From CAZXVW01 sp964644025 (GTDB lineage: Bacteria > Acidobacteriota > Terriglobia > Bryobacterales > Bryobacteraceae), in contig CAZXVW010000163.1 of assembly GCA_964644025.1 (NCBI GenBank), positions 1-9,940 of the forward strand: 9,940 nt of DNA, written 5' to 3'. This document shows, in pieces, positions 1 to 9,940 of the stretch. Each line of letters begins with the position of its first letter. Position 1 is the first letter of the stretch. Position numbers and translations under genes: made by a program. The notes beneath the pieces are model-generated. The model saw nothing but the letters and a program-made list of their open reading frames with translations, was not told the DNA's origin and made no database searches.

Positions 1-53
1 GGGAAGGCGGCCGGACGGTAGGCGCCGGCACGGTCACCAAGATCCTGGAGTAG
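1..53 (+). CDS. tuf: Elongation factor Tu, C-terminal end (5' truncated by window)
   Basis: Read from position 3, the frame encodes EGGRTVGAGTVTKILE and then a TAG stop at 51-53. This is the near-invariant C-terminus of EF-Tu, the GTPase that delivers aminoacyl-tRNA to the ribosome; the segment belongs to its beta-barrel domain 3. Only about 17 codons are inside the window, so domains 1 and 2 and the GTP-binding motifs cannot be checked. Its position just upstream of tRNA-Trp, secE and nusG is a common bacterial arrangement and supports the call. No terminator with a T-run follows the stop, so read-through into the tRNA is possible although a separate promoter lies downstream. Confidence 0.93.
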   Translation, partial: EGGRTVGAGTVTKILE

Positions 54-81
54 GACGGGCCAAGGAAGGCAAGAGTGGTTT

Positions 82-111
82 TTGGCGGCCCGCTTCCGGT
101 TGGGGTAAACT
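82..111 (+). promoter_or_regulatory. Predicted sigma70-type promoter for tRNA-Trp-secE-nusG
   Basis: A -35-like TTGGCG (82-87) and a -10-like TAAACT (106-111) are separated by 18 nt. The -10 keeps the key A at position 2 and T at position 6 of the hexamer. Initiation would be expected near 117-119, about 20 nt before the tRNA. The placement between the tuf stop and the tRNA is sensible. The same TAAACT hexamer recurs upstream of rplA and rpoB. The assignment is inferred from sequence only. Confidence 0.55.
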
Positions 112-137
112 GGGAGCAGTTCGCCCGCAGATGCAGC

Positions 138-212
138 AGGGGCGTAGGTTTAACGGTAGACCAGCGGTCTCCAAAACCGCGAGTGGGGGTTCGAATCCCT
201 CCGCCCCTGCCA
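138..212 (+). tRNA. trnW: tRNA-Trp (anticodon CCA), 3' CCA encoded
   Basis: A full cloverleaf can be drawn. The acceptor stem has 7 bp (138-144 with 202-208). The D stem is GGT/ACC (147-149 with 160-162). The anticodon stem is GCGGT/ACCGC (164-168 with 176-180) around a 7-nt loop CTCCAAA, placing the anticodon CCA at 171-173, which reads UGG (tryptophan). A 4-nt variable loop is followed by a T stem (185-189 with 197-201) and loop TTCGAAT. The discriminator is G209 and CCA is encoded at 210-212. Between the tRNA and secE, a 5-bp hairpin (CCGGC at 221-225 with GCCGG at 231-235) lies where the tRNA 3' end must be cut from a joint transcript. tRNA-Trp beside secE/nusG is a familiar bacterial arrangement. 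Confidence 0.97.
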
Positions 213-270
213 GTTCCCCGCCGGCAGCCAGCCGGATGTTTCCGCGGCGGCCAGATGGAACAATGCGCTT

Positions 271-504
271 ATGAACTCCGAAAGTACACTTAAGAAAGTG
301 GCGCAGTGGCCGACCCGGCTGAAGAACTACTTCGAAGAACTTCAGACGGAGATGCGCCGGGTAACCTGGCCGACGTGGAAGCAGGTGCGGGCCACGACCC
401 TGGTGGTGCTGGCGACCGTGTTTGCCTTCGCGGGCTTTTTCGCGGTGGTGGATCTGATTTTGGGCCGCGCCATTGGGAAGGTCTTCGACGCGTTCACCAA
501 GTGA
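271..504 (+). CDS. secE: Preprotein translocase subunit SecE
   Basis: The 77-residue product is the short, single-membrane-segment form of SecE, the essential inner-membrane subunit that clamps SecY in the Sec translocon. The N-terminal amphipathic stretch runs to about residue 26. It is followed by the family signature EMRRVTWPTWKQV (27-39) and one hydrophobic transmembrane helix (about 43-64), ending in a short basic tail. This matches the one-TM SecE of most bacteria rather than the three-TM enterobacterial form. The ATG at 271 gives exactly the expected length; its Shine-Dalgarno is weak (GGA at 257-259, 11 nt away), so translation may be modest. It lies 58 nt after tRNA-Trp and 30 nt before nusG, almost surely in one transcript. 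Confidence 0.96.
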   Translation: MNSESTLKKVAQWPTRLKNYFEELQTEMRRVTWPTWKQVRATTLVVLATVFAFAGFFAVVDLILGRAIGKVFDAFTK

Positions 505-534
505 GCCTGGCCGTATCCCGGGGAGGGGATAGTC

Positions 535-1569
535 ATGGACGAGGAAGACAACGTGAAGCAGGAGTCAGCACCGGACGAGCCGGTGTCAGCGAACCGGGAA
601 GAGCCAGCGACGCCGGAGCCTGCCGAGGCGCCGGCTGAACCTGCGGGCGGCGTTCCGGCCGGCGAGGGGGAGGTTGTCCCGTCCCCAGGCGGGGAAGTGT
701 CCCAGGCTGAGACAGGAGGCAGCGGCGGGGGCGAGCCTGTCGAGCCTTCCGAAGCGACGCCGGAAGCCGCCGGAGCCGAAGCGGAGCCGGAGACGGAAAT
801 TGAGCCGGTGCCGGAGGCTGGAGCGACGGCCGGGGAGACCGCGATGGAGGTTGCCGCCGAAGAGGCGGCGGCGGTCGAAGCCGCGCCAGAGACGGAACCG
901 ACAGAAGGCGAGCCGGTGGGCGAGGCCGAGATGACGGCCGGGGAAAGCGCGATGGAGGTTGCCGCCGAAGAGGCGGCCGGGCCGGGGGAAGAGGCTGGTG
1001 AGGCCGGAGCGCCTCCGTCGCTGGTTGACAGGGACTCCGGCAAAGAATGGTTCATCATTCATACGTACTCCGGTTTTGAACAGAAGGTGGCCGATTCGCT
1101 CCGGAATCGCGCCGAAGCCTTCGGTTACGCGGATAAGATCGGGCAGATCCTGATCCCGACCGAGGAGGTTGTCGAGTTGCGGGGGGGCAAGAAAGTCACC
1201 AGCAAACGGCTCCTGTACCCGGGTTACGTTCTGGTGGAAATGGAGATGAGCGACGATCTGTGGCACGCGGTGAAGTCGACACCGCGGGTGACGGGCTTCG
1301 TTGGGGGCGGCGCGAGGCCGGTTCCGCTCAGTGCTGACGAGGTCAACCAGATTCTGTACCGTCAGGCGACCGCGGCGGAACGGCCGCGTCCGAAGATGAC
1401 TTATGAGAAGGGAGAGATGGTCCGGATTACCGACGGACCGTTTACGAACTTCTCGGGCAAGGTGGACGAAGTGAACACCGAACGTGACACGTTGCGAGTT
1501 TTGGTGACCATTTTCGGGCGGGCGACGCCGGTGGAGCTGGAATTCCTTCAGGTGGAGAAGCTTACGTAG
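535..1569 (+). CDS. nusG: Transcription elongation/antitermination factor NusG with long acidic N-terminal extension
   Basis: NusG binds RNA polymerase and modulates pausing, Rho termination and coupling to the ribosome. The conserved protein occupies residues 170-344: an NGN domain starting KEWFIIHTYSGFEQKV and containing the LLYPGYVLVEM segment, then a KOW domain (about 285-344) with GEMVRITDGPFTNFSG and IFGRATPVEL. This 175-residue core is close to the usual NusG length. Residues 1-169 are additional: rich in Glu, Ala, Pro and Gly, with only K8, R21 and one Arg just before the core as basic residues. It is predicted disordered and contains a duplicated segment. The ATG at 535 is favoured because a strong Shine-Dalgarno (GGAGG, 522-526) sits 8 nt upstream; internal Met codons (844, 931, 952) also lie inside the extension. 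Actinobacterial NusG proteins also have acidic extensions, so the feature type is not unprecedented. Confidence 0.95.
   Translation: MDEEDNVKQESAPDEPVSANREEPATPEPAEAPAEPAGGVPAGEGEVVPSPGGEVSQAETGGSGGGEPVEPSEATPEAAGAEAEPETEIEPVPEAGATAGETAMEVAAEEAAAVEAAPETEPTEGEPVGEAEMTAGESAMEVAAEEAAGPGEEAGEAGAPPSLVDRDSGKEWFIIHTYSGFEQKVADSLRNRAEAFGYADKIGQILIPTEEVVELRGGKKVTSKRLLYPGYVLVEMEMSDDLWHAVKSTPRVTGFVGGGARPVPLSADEVNQILYRQATAAERPRPKMTYEKGEMVRITDGPFTNFSGKVDEVNTERDTLRVLVTIFGRATPVELEFLQVEKLT
790..987 (+). repeat. In-frame tandem duplication inside the nusG extension
   Basis: Two consecutive units of roughly 99-108 bp begin at 790 and 889 (both start GAGACGGAA). The most conserved block is 44 bp, at 826-869 and 934-977, spaced by 108 bp and identical at 42 of 44 positions. 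Both mismatches fall in two adjacent codons. The protein blocks are TAGETAMEVAAEEAA (from residue 98) and TAGESAMEVAAEEAA (from residue 134). The second unit has three extra codons before its EPV motif. The reading frame is kept, consistent with a fairly recent duplication in a region tolerant of length change. Confidence 0.9.
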
Positions 1570-1625
1570 AGAGGCGGCGGGCCGCCGGCGGCGGGTCGAT
1601 GCACGCCGGCCGGCGCGGAACGCTT

Positions 1626-1638
1626 CAGACGAGGTCTG
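1626..1638 (+). promoter_or_regulatory. Small hairpin covering the rplK ribosome binding site
   Basis: CAGAC (1626-1630) pairs perfectly with GTCTG (1634-1638) around a GAG triloop. The only Shine-Dalgarno-like sequence for rplK, GAGG (1631-1634), lies in this loop and the first base of the 3' arm. The start codon follows directly at 1640. In E. coli, L1 represses the rplK-rplA mRNA from a site near the rplK start, so an RNA element here would fit, but I cannot show that L1 binds this stem. Confidence 0.35.
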
Positions 1639-1639
1639 T

Positions 1640-2068
1640 ATGGCAAGAAAAGTTGTTGGTCAGGTGAAGCTGCAAATCCCAGCCGGAAAGGCGACGCCGG
1701 CGCCCCCGGTGGGCACGGCGCTTGGGCCCCAGGGCGTCAACATCATGGAGTTTTGCAAGGCGTTCAATGCCAAGACGTCCAGCAAGGACAACGAAGGGCT
1801 GATCATTCCGGTGGTGATCACGATCTACCAGGACCGTTCTTTCACTTTCATCACCAAGACGCCGCCGGTCCCGGTGCTCATCAAGCGGGCCGTGAGTCTG
1901 GCCAAGGGTTCTCCGGAGCCGAATAAGAACAAGGTCGGAAAGATTTCCGCCGAGCAGGTGGAGGAGATCGCCAAGATCAAGATGCCGGATCTGAACTGCT
2001 TCACGCTGGAGGCGGCGATCAAGTGCGTGAAGGGTACGGCAGCCAGCATGGGTGTCGACGTGGTCTGA
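1640..2068 (+). CDS. rplK: 50S ribosomal protein L11
   Basis: The 142-residue product matches L11 in length and along its whole sequence. The N-terminal domain carries the proline-rich segment IPAGKATPAPPVGTALGPQG (13-32), the region where thiostrepton-resistance substitutions are known in other bacteria. It continues with GVNIMEFCKAFN. The C-terminal rRNA-binding domain begins around residue 70 and includes KTPPVPVLIK, the KVGKIS segment and the terminal GTAASMGVDV. L11 binds the GTPase-associated centre of 23S rRNA and takes part in factor binding and the stringent response. It lies 70 nt after nusG, with a small hairpin over its ribosome binding site. Its ATG is the natural family start (MARKVVG). 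Confidence 0.98.
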   Translation: MARKVVGQVKLQIPAGKATPAPPVGTALGPQGVNIMEFCKAFNAKTSSKDNEGLIIPVVITIYQDRSFTFITKTPPVPVLIKRAVSLAKGSPEPNKNKVGKISAEQVEEIAKIKMPDLNCFTLEAAIKCVKGTAASMGVDVV

Positions 2069-2106
2069 TCCGGGACCGAGGCGTTCCCCCGGGGAGCGTG
2101 GGGATC

Positions 2107-2123
2107 TGATAAACTAATAGTTT
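2107..2123 (+). promoter_or_regulatory. Possible extended -10 promoter and inverted repeat in the rplK-rplA spacer
   Basis: TGA-TAAACT (2107-2115) matches an extended -10 element, with the same hexamer as the promoters proposed upstream of tRNA-Trp and rpoB. No convincing -35 is present: the bases 17-18 nt upstream are C-rich. The hexamer overlaps a perfect inverted repeat, AAACT (2111-2115) with AGTTT (2119-2123) around AAT. A 7-bp GC hairpin (about 2082-2098) lies just upstream. This A/T-rich patch is conspicuous in an otherwise GC-rich spacer. It may be a weak internal promoter or RNA structure; neither is proven. Confidence 0.3.
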
Positions 2124-2211
2124 CATTTCGCCTGTCACCAGGGCAGAATCTGTTGGGAGGCCGCGGGCCGGCTGAGGTTCCGGCGCCAAGGCCGTTTGGA
2201 CCAGACAAAAC

Positions 2212-2919
2212 ATGGCTCACAAGAACGGAAAAAAATACCAAGCGGCGGCGGCCCGCGTCGAGAAGCCGGCTTATCAGCTCGATGAGGCGATTCCGCTCGT
2301 ACAGCAGATCAAGTTCGCGAACTTCGATGAGACCGTCGAAGTGCACTTGCGCCTTGGGGTGAATCCGAAGCACGCCGATCAGATGGTGCGCGGCACGGTG
2401 GTGTTGCCGAACGGGTTGGGAAAGACGAAGCGCGTACTGGTGATCACTTCCGGCGAGAAGATGAAGGAGGCCGAAGAAGCGGGGGCCGATTTCGTCGGTG
2501 GTGAGGACATGGTGAAGAAGATCCAGAAAGAGGGGTGGCTGGATTTCGACGCCGTCATCGCTTCTCCGGACATGATGCGCCTGGTGGGCCGGTTGGGAAA
2601 GATCCTCGGTCCCCGGGGGATGATGCCAAACCCGAAGACGGGCACGGTGACGATGGAGGTGGGCCAGGCGGTCAGCGAGGTGAAGGCCGGGAAAGTGGAA
2701 TTTCGCGTGGACCGTACCGGCGTAGTCCACGCGCCGGTGGGGAAAGTGAGTTTTCCCACCGAGAAGCTGTTGGAAAACGCTGAGACTCTGATCCAGGCGG
2801 TGCTGCGGGCCAAGCCGCCGGCGGCGAAGGGCAAGTACGTGCGGAGCGCGACGGTATGCTCGAGCATGGGGCCGGGCGTTCCGCTCGACGTCACCGGCTT
2901 TAATGTCCGGGCGCAGTGA
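2212..2919 (+). CDS. rplA: 50S ribosomal protein L1
   Basis: The 235-residue product is full-length bacterial L1, which binds 23S rRNA helices 76-78, forms the mobile L1 stalk at the E site, and in many bacteria represses its own operon. Domain I is split around domain II (roughly residues 68-160), as in the family. Recognisable stretches include FDETVEVHLRLGVNPKHADQ near 40-59, GPRGMMPNPKTGTVT at about 134-148, and the C-terminal SSMGPGVPLDV. The ATG at 2212 gives the family start MAHKNGKKY; the Shine-Dalgarno is poor (TGGA, 11 nt upstream). The 143-nt spacer before it is much longer than is usual for the rplK-rplA pair. Confidence 0.98.
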   Translation: MAHKNGKKYQAAAARVEKPAYQLDEAIPLVQQIKFANFDETVEVHLRLGVNPKHADQMVRGTVVLPNGLGKTKRVLVITSGEKMKEAEEAGADFVGGEDMVKKIQKEGWLDFDAVIASPDMMRLVGRLGKILGPRGMMPNPKTGTVTMEVGQAVSEVKAGKVEFRVDRTGVVHAPVGKVSFPTEKLLENAETLIQAVLRAKPPAAKGKYVRSATVCSSMGPGVPLDVTGFNVRAQ

Positions 2920-2949
2920 CGGCACCGGTAGACCGGAGCCGGGTTTGTC

Positions 2950-3477
2950 ATGAAGAACAGAGAGAATAAGAGAAAAGAGGTTCGGTGGCTCCACGAGCTG
3001 TTAGAAAGCAATCCGAACCTGTATGTGACCGGTTTTGAGAAGCTGACGGTGCAGCAGGATTTCCAGCTCCGGAAGGCGGTGCGGGAAGCTGGCGGCAACT
3101 ATCGGGTGATCAAGAACCGGCTGGCGGAGAATGCGGCCAAGGGAACACCGACGGAGGCCGTGCTCACCGGACTGGAAGGGATGACTTCGCTGGCCTATAC
3201 GGCTGGGGATCCGGTGGCGCTGGCCAAGGCGCTGTCGGCTTATGCGAAGGAGAATCCGACGCTGACGTTCAAGGCGGGAGTGGTGGAAGGCCGCGTAGTG
3301 GATGCCAGCGAGATCGCGCTTCTGGCGCAGATGCCTTCGCGGGAGGAGTTGTTTGCGAAGCTGCTATTCCTGATCAACGCGCCGGCCACTTACCTGGCCC
3401 GGGCGGTGAGCGGGGTAGGGCGCAACCTGGCGGTAGTGCTGGATCAGGGGTGCAAGGAAAAGAAGTTTTCATCGTGA
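2950..3477 (+). CDS. rplJ: 50S ribosomal protein L10
   Basis: The 175-residue product is L10, which anchors L7/L12 dimers to the ribosome beside L11. The N-terminal rRNA-binding domain shows LYVTGFEKLTVQQDFQLRKAVREAG and the YRVIKNRLAENA segment typical of the family. It is followed by LTGLEGMTSLAYTAGDPVALAK. The C-terminal helix that carries the L12 dimers is AKLLFLINAPATYLARAVSG and onward (about 136-175). The ATG at 2950 is preceded by GGAG at 2935-2938, 11 nt away. It starts only 30 nt after rplA, so there is no room for a long L10-binding mRNA leader like the one in E. coli unless that element lies within the rplA coding region. Confidence 0.97.
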   Translation: MKNRENKRKEVRWLHELLESNPNLYVTGFEKLTVQQDFQLRKAVREAGGNYRVIKNRLAENAAKGTPTEAVLTGLEGMTSLAYTAGDPVALAKALSAYAKENPTLTFKAGVVEGRVVDASEIALLAQMPSREELFAKLLFLINAPATYLARAVSGVGRNLAVVLDQGCKEKKFSS

Positions 3478-3564
3478 TCATTGCCGCGGGGGTTTCCGAA
3501 GGGGACCGGTCCGGCGGCGGACACGGGGAGAGAGTTTGCAGGTATTGAGGAGTAAGTAACAGAA

Positions 3565-3942
3565 ATGGCGGACATCAACGCGATTGCAGAACAGATTCAG
3601 GGTCTGACGCTGCTCGAGGCGTCGGAGCTGGTGAAAATCCTCGAGGAGAAGCTGGGTGTCTCGGCGGCGGCGGCTTCGGTAGCGGTGGCGGCCCCGGCGG
3701 CGGGAGCGGCGGCTCAGGAGGCCGAGGAGAAAACCGAGTTTGACGTGATTCTGACGGCCGTGGGCCCCAAGAAGATCAATGTCATCAAGGCGGTGCGTGA
3801 GGTGACCAGCCTGGGCCTGAAAGAGGCCAAGGATCTGGTGGACAGTGCTCCGAAGCCGGTGAAAGAGGGCATTTCGAAGGAAGAAGCGGAACAGATCAAG
3901 AAGAAATTTGAGGACGCCGGCGCCAGCGTTGAGCTGAAGTAA
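3565..3942 (+). CDS. rplL: 50S ribosomal protein L7/L12
   Basis: The 125-residue product has the standard three-part architecture of L7/L12, the multicopy stalk protein that recruits and activates translational GTPases. An N-terminal dimerisation domain (about 1-32, LTLLEASELVKILEEKLGV) is followed by a flexible Ala/Val/Pro hinge (about 33-55). The C-terminal factor-binding domain (about 56-125) contains TEFDVIL, GPKKINVIKAVREVTSLGLKEAK, VKEG and GASVELK. A purine-rich AGGAG at 3548-3552 lies 12 nt before the ATG, a slightly long spacing. It is 87 nt downstream of rplJ, presumably cotranscribed. No T-tailed terminator follows the stop. Confidence 0.98.
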   Translation: MADINAIAEQIQGLTLLEASELVKILEEKLGVSAAAASVAVAAPAAGAAAQEAEEKTEFDVILTAVGPKKINVIKAVREVTSLGLKEAKDLVDSAPKPVKEGISKEEAEQIKKKFEDAGASVELK

Positions 3943-4012
3943 GCAGGCCGGGCGGAGGCGATCCGGAAGCGGCCGTGGAGCGGAGCGAGGCGCCGCCGGA
4001 GGGCTGATTAGT

Positions 4013-4041
4013 TTGACGGCGGCGGAGGTGTCTGGTAAACT
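4013..4041 (+). promoter_or_regulatory. Predicted strong sigma70-type promoter upstream of rpoB
   Basis: TTGACG (4013-4018) matches five of six bases of the -35 consensus, the spacer is the optimal 17 nt, and TAAACT (4036-4041) is the -10. A TG dinucleotide at 4033-4034 adds an extended -10. Initiation is expected near 4047-4049, right at the start of a stable hairpin. This is the best promoter match in the window. It would allow rpoB-rpoC to be expressed separately from the ribosomal protein genes. Prediction from sequence only. Confidence 0.65.
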
Positions 4042-4456
4042 TGAACTGATCCCGCTCGGGATCGGACGCGGAATTTGCGCTCGTGAATCTCACACCCTGC
4101 GTACCTTCTCGCAGTTCGCTTGAAGCTGCCATCAGGCGGACTACGCGGGCGAATCACCCACTGATAGTGTGCCTTTTTTCCGGACCACAGCGCGGAGCTT
4201 CCTTGCGTGGAACCCCACGTGCGGGCGCCCGCGCCGACGTCGGTGTATCTTGCCGGTCAGGTTCCCAGCAACCAGCGGACTGGCGGCGGGAGGGGAGCGG
4301 CCTGGTCCGGCAGCGGGGACACGCCCTGGGGCACAGCCGCACAGCGTTTTACCGGGCGGCGGATCCGTCACGGCGAAGGCCGGTCGCGCCCCCGGTTTCC
4401 TGGGAGCCCAACAACGTCGTTTAAACGCCGTTCGGTCTTAAGTTTAGGAGTGGAAA
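4042..4456 (+). other. Long non-coding rpoB leader with several inverted repeats
   Basis: About 410 nt between the predicted start site and rpoB contain no convincing gene; the short open frames lack family features and good ribosome binding sites. Structures seen in order: a hairpin at the predicted 5' end (GATCCC 4048-4053 with GGGATC 4058-4063, loop GCTC); a run of six T at 4174-4179 behind only a poor imperfect stem; three adjacent palindromic elements at 4206-4243 (CGTGG/CCACG stem, GCGGGCGCCCGC, CCGACGTCGG); and the perfect palindrome CGTTTAAACG (4418-4427) close to rpoB. The rpoB Shine-Dalgarno AGGAG is at 4446-4450, 6 nt before the ATG. In E. coli the rplL-rpoB gap holds an attenuator and an RNase III site, so a regulatory leader is plausible. 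I recognise no known riboswitch. Confidence 0.5.
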
Positions 4457-8752
<4,296 letters not shown>

Positions 8753-8758
8753 AAACCC

Positions 8759-8804
8759 GGTGGTAGGCGACGGAGGGCTGGTTGCGCCTCCGCCGCCCAC
8801 CTCC
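8759..8804 (+). other. Long hairpin in the rpoB-rpoC spacer
   Basis: The 5' arm (8759-8776) pairs with the 3' arm (8787-8804) around a 10-nt loop. There are 15 base pairs, interrupted by three single mismatches (8770/8793, 8765/8798, 8761/8802). The stem is GC-rich and begins with GGAGG pairing CCTCC at the loop end. There is no T-run after it, so it is not a canonical intrinsic terminator. It ends just before the rpoC Shine-Dalgarno (8816-8822). It may be a processing, stability or translation-control structure. Confidence 0.6.
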
Positions 8805-8826
8805 CACCAGTTTGGAAGGAGGCACC

Positions 8827-9940
<1,114 letters not shown>

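Noticed and set aside
54..137. A possible rpmG (L33) gene between tuf and tRNA-Trp
   Set aside because: This gene is often found here in other bacteria, but the 84-nt gap is too short and encodes no L33-like sequence.
844..954. Internal ATG codons (844, 931, 952) as alternative nusG starts
   Set aside because: They all lie within the low-complexity extension, do not give a core-only protein, and lack the strong Shine-Dalgarno that precedes 535.
342..1058. Long open frame on the minus strand opposite secE and nusG
   Set aside because: It is Ser/Ala/Gly/Pro repetitive, the mirror of the GC-rich low-complexity NusG extension, and overlaps two certain genes.
4140..4179. Possible intrinsic terminator or attenuator ending in TTTTTT
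   Set aside because: The preceding pairing is only 4 bp (4140-4143 with 4165-4168) plus 3 bp (4147-4149 with 4157-4159) with unpaired gaps, too weak to call a terminator.

Overview
The window is a GC-rich bacterial core locus, all on the + strand: 3' end of tuf, tRNA-Trp, secE, nusG, rplK, rplA, rplJ, rplL, rpoB and the first 371 codons of rpoC. It carries the end of translation elongation factor Tu, the SecE translocon subunit, the elongation factor NusG, the ribosomal L1 stalk (L11, L1) and L10-L12 stalk, and the two large RNA polymerase subunits. I see no mobile elements, CRISPR arrays or accessory genes. The gene order, high GC and the RpoC N-terminus (starting MYRSSPYDR) look most like Acidobacteriota to me; this is recognition from memory, not a search.

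Layout: positions 1-53 are the tuf tail. A sigma70-type promoter (82-111) precedes a complete tRNA-Trp with encoded CCA (138-212), then secE (271-504) and nusG (535-1569). rplK (1640-2068) and rplA (2212-2919) are separated by an unusually long 143-nt spacer holding a weaker promoter candidate. rplJ (2950-3477) and rplL (3565-3942) follow. A 514-nt non-coding gap precedes rpoB (4457-8752); it holds the best promoter of the window (TTGACG, 17 nt, TAAACT at 4013-4041), implying a roughly 410-nt structured leader. rpoB and rpoC are separated by 74 nt that fold into a long hairpin, and rpoC begins at a TTG codon.

The genes are ordinary but several details are not. RpoB has an insertion of about 63 residues with eight cysteines in four pairs, and its first half matches the N-terminal zinc-binding domain of RpoC in Cys spacing (C-x-C-x12-C-x2-C) and flanking residues (10 of 26 identical, no gaps). 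NusG carries a 169-residue acidic, low-complexity N-terminal extension with an internal duplication. Three intergenic regions share the -10 hexamer TAAACT. The RpoB zinc insertion is the strongest candidate for something little described; the rest are regulatory or lineage-specific details of a housekeeping operon.
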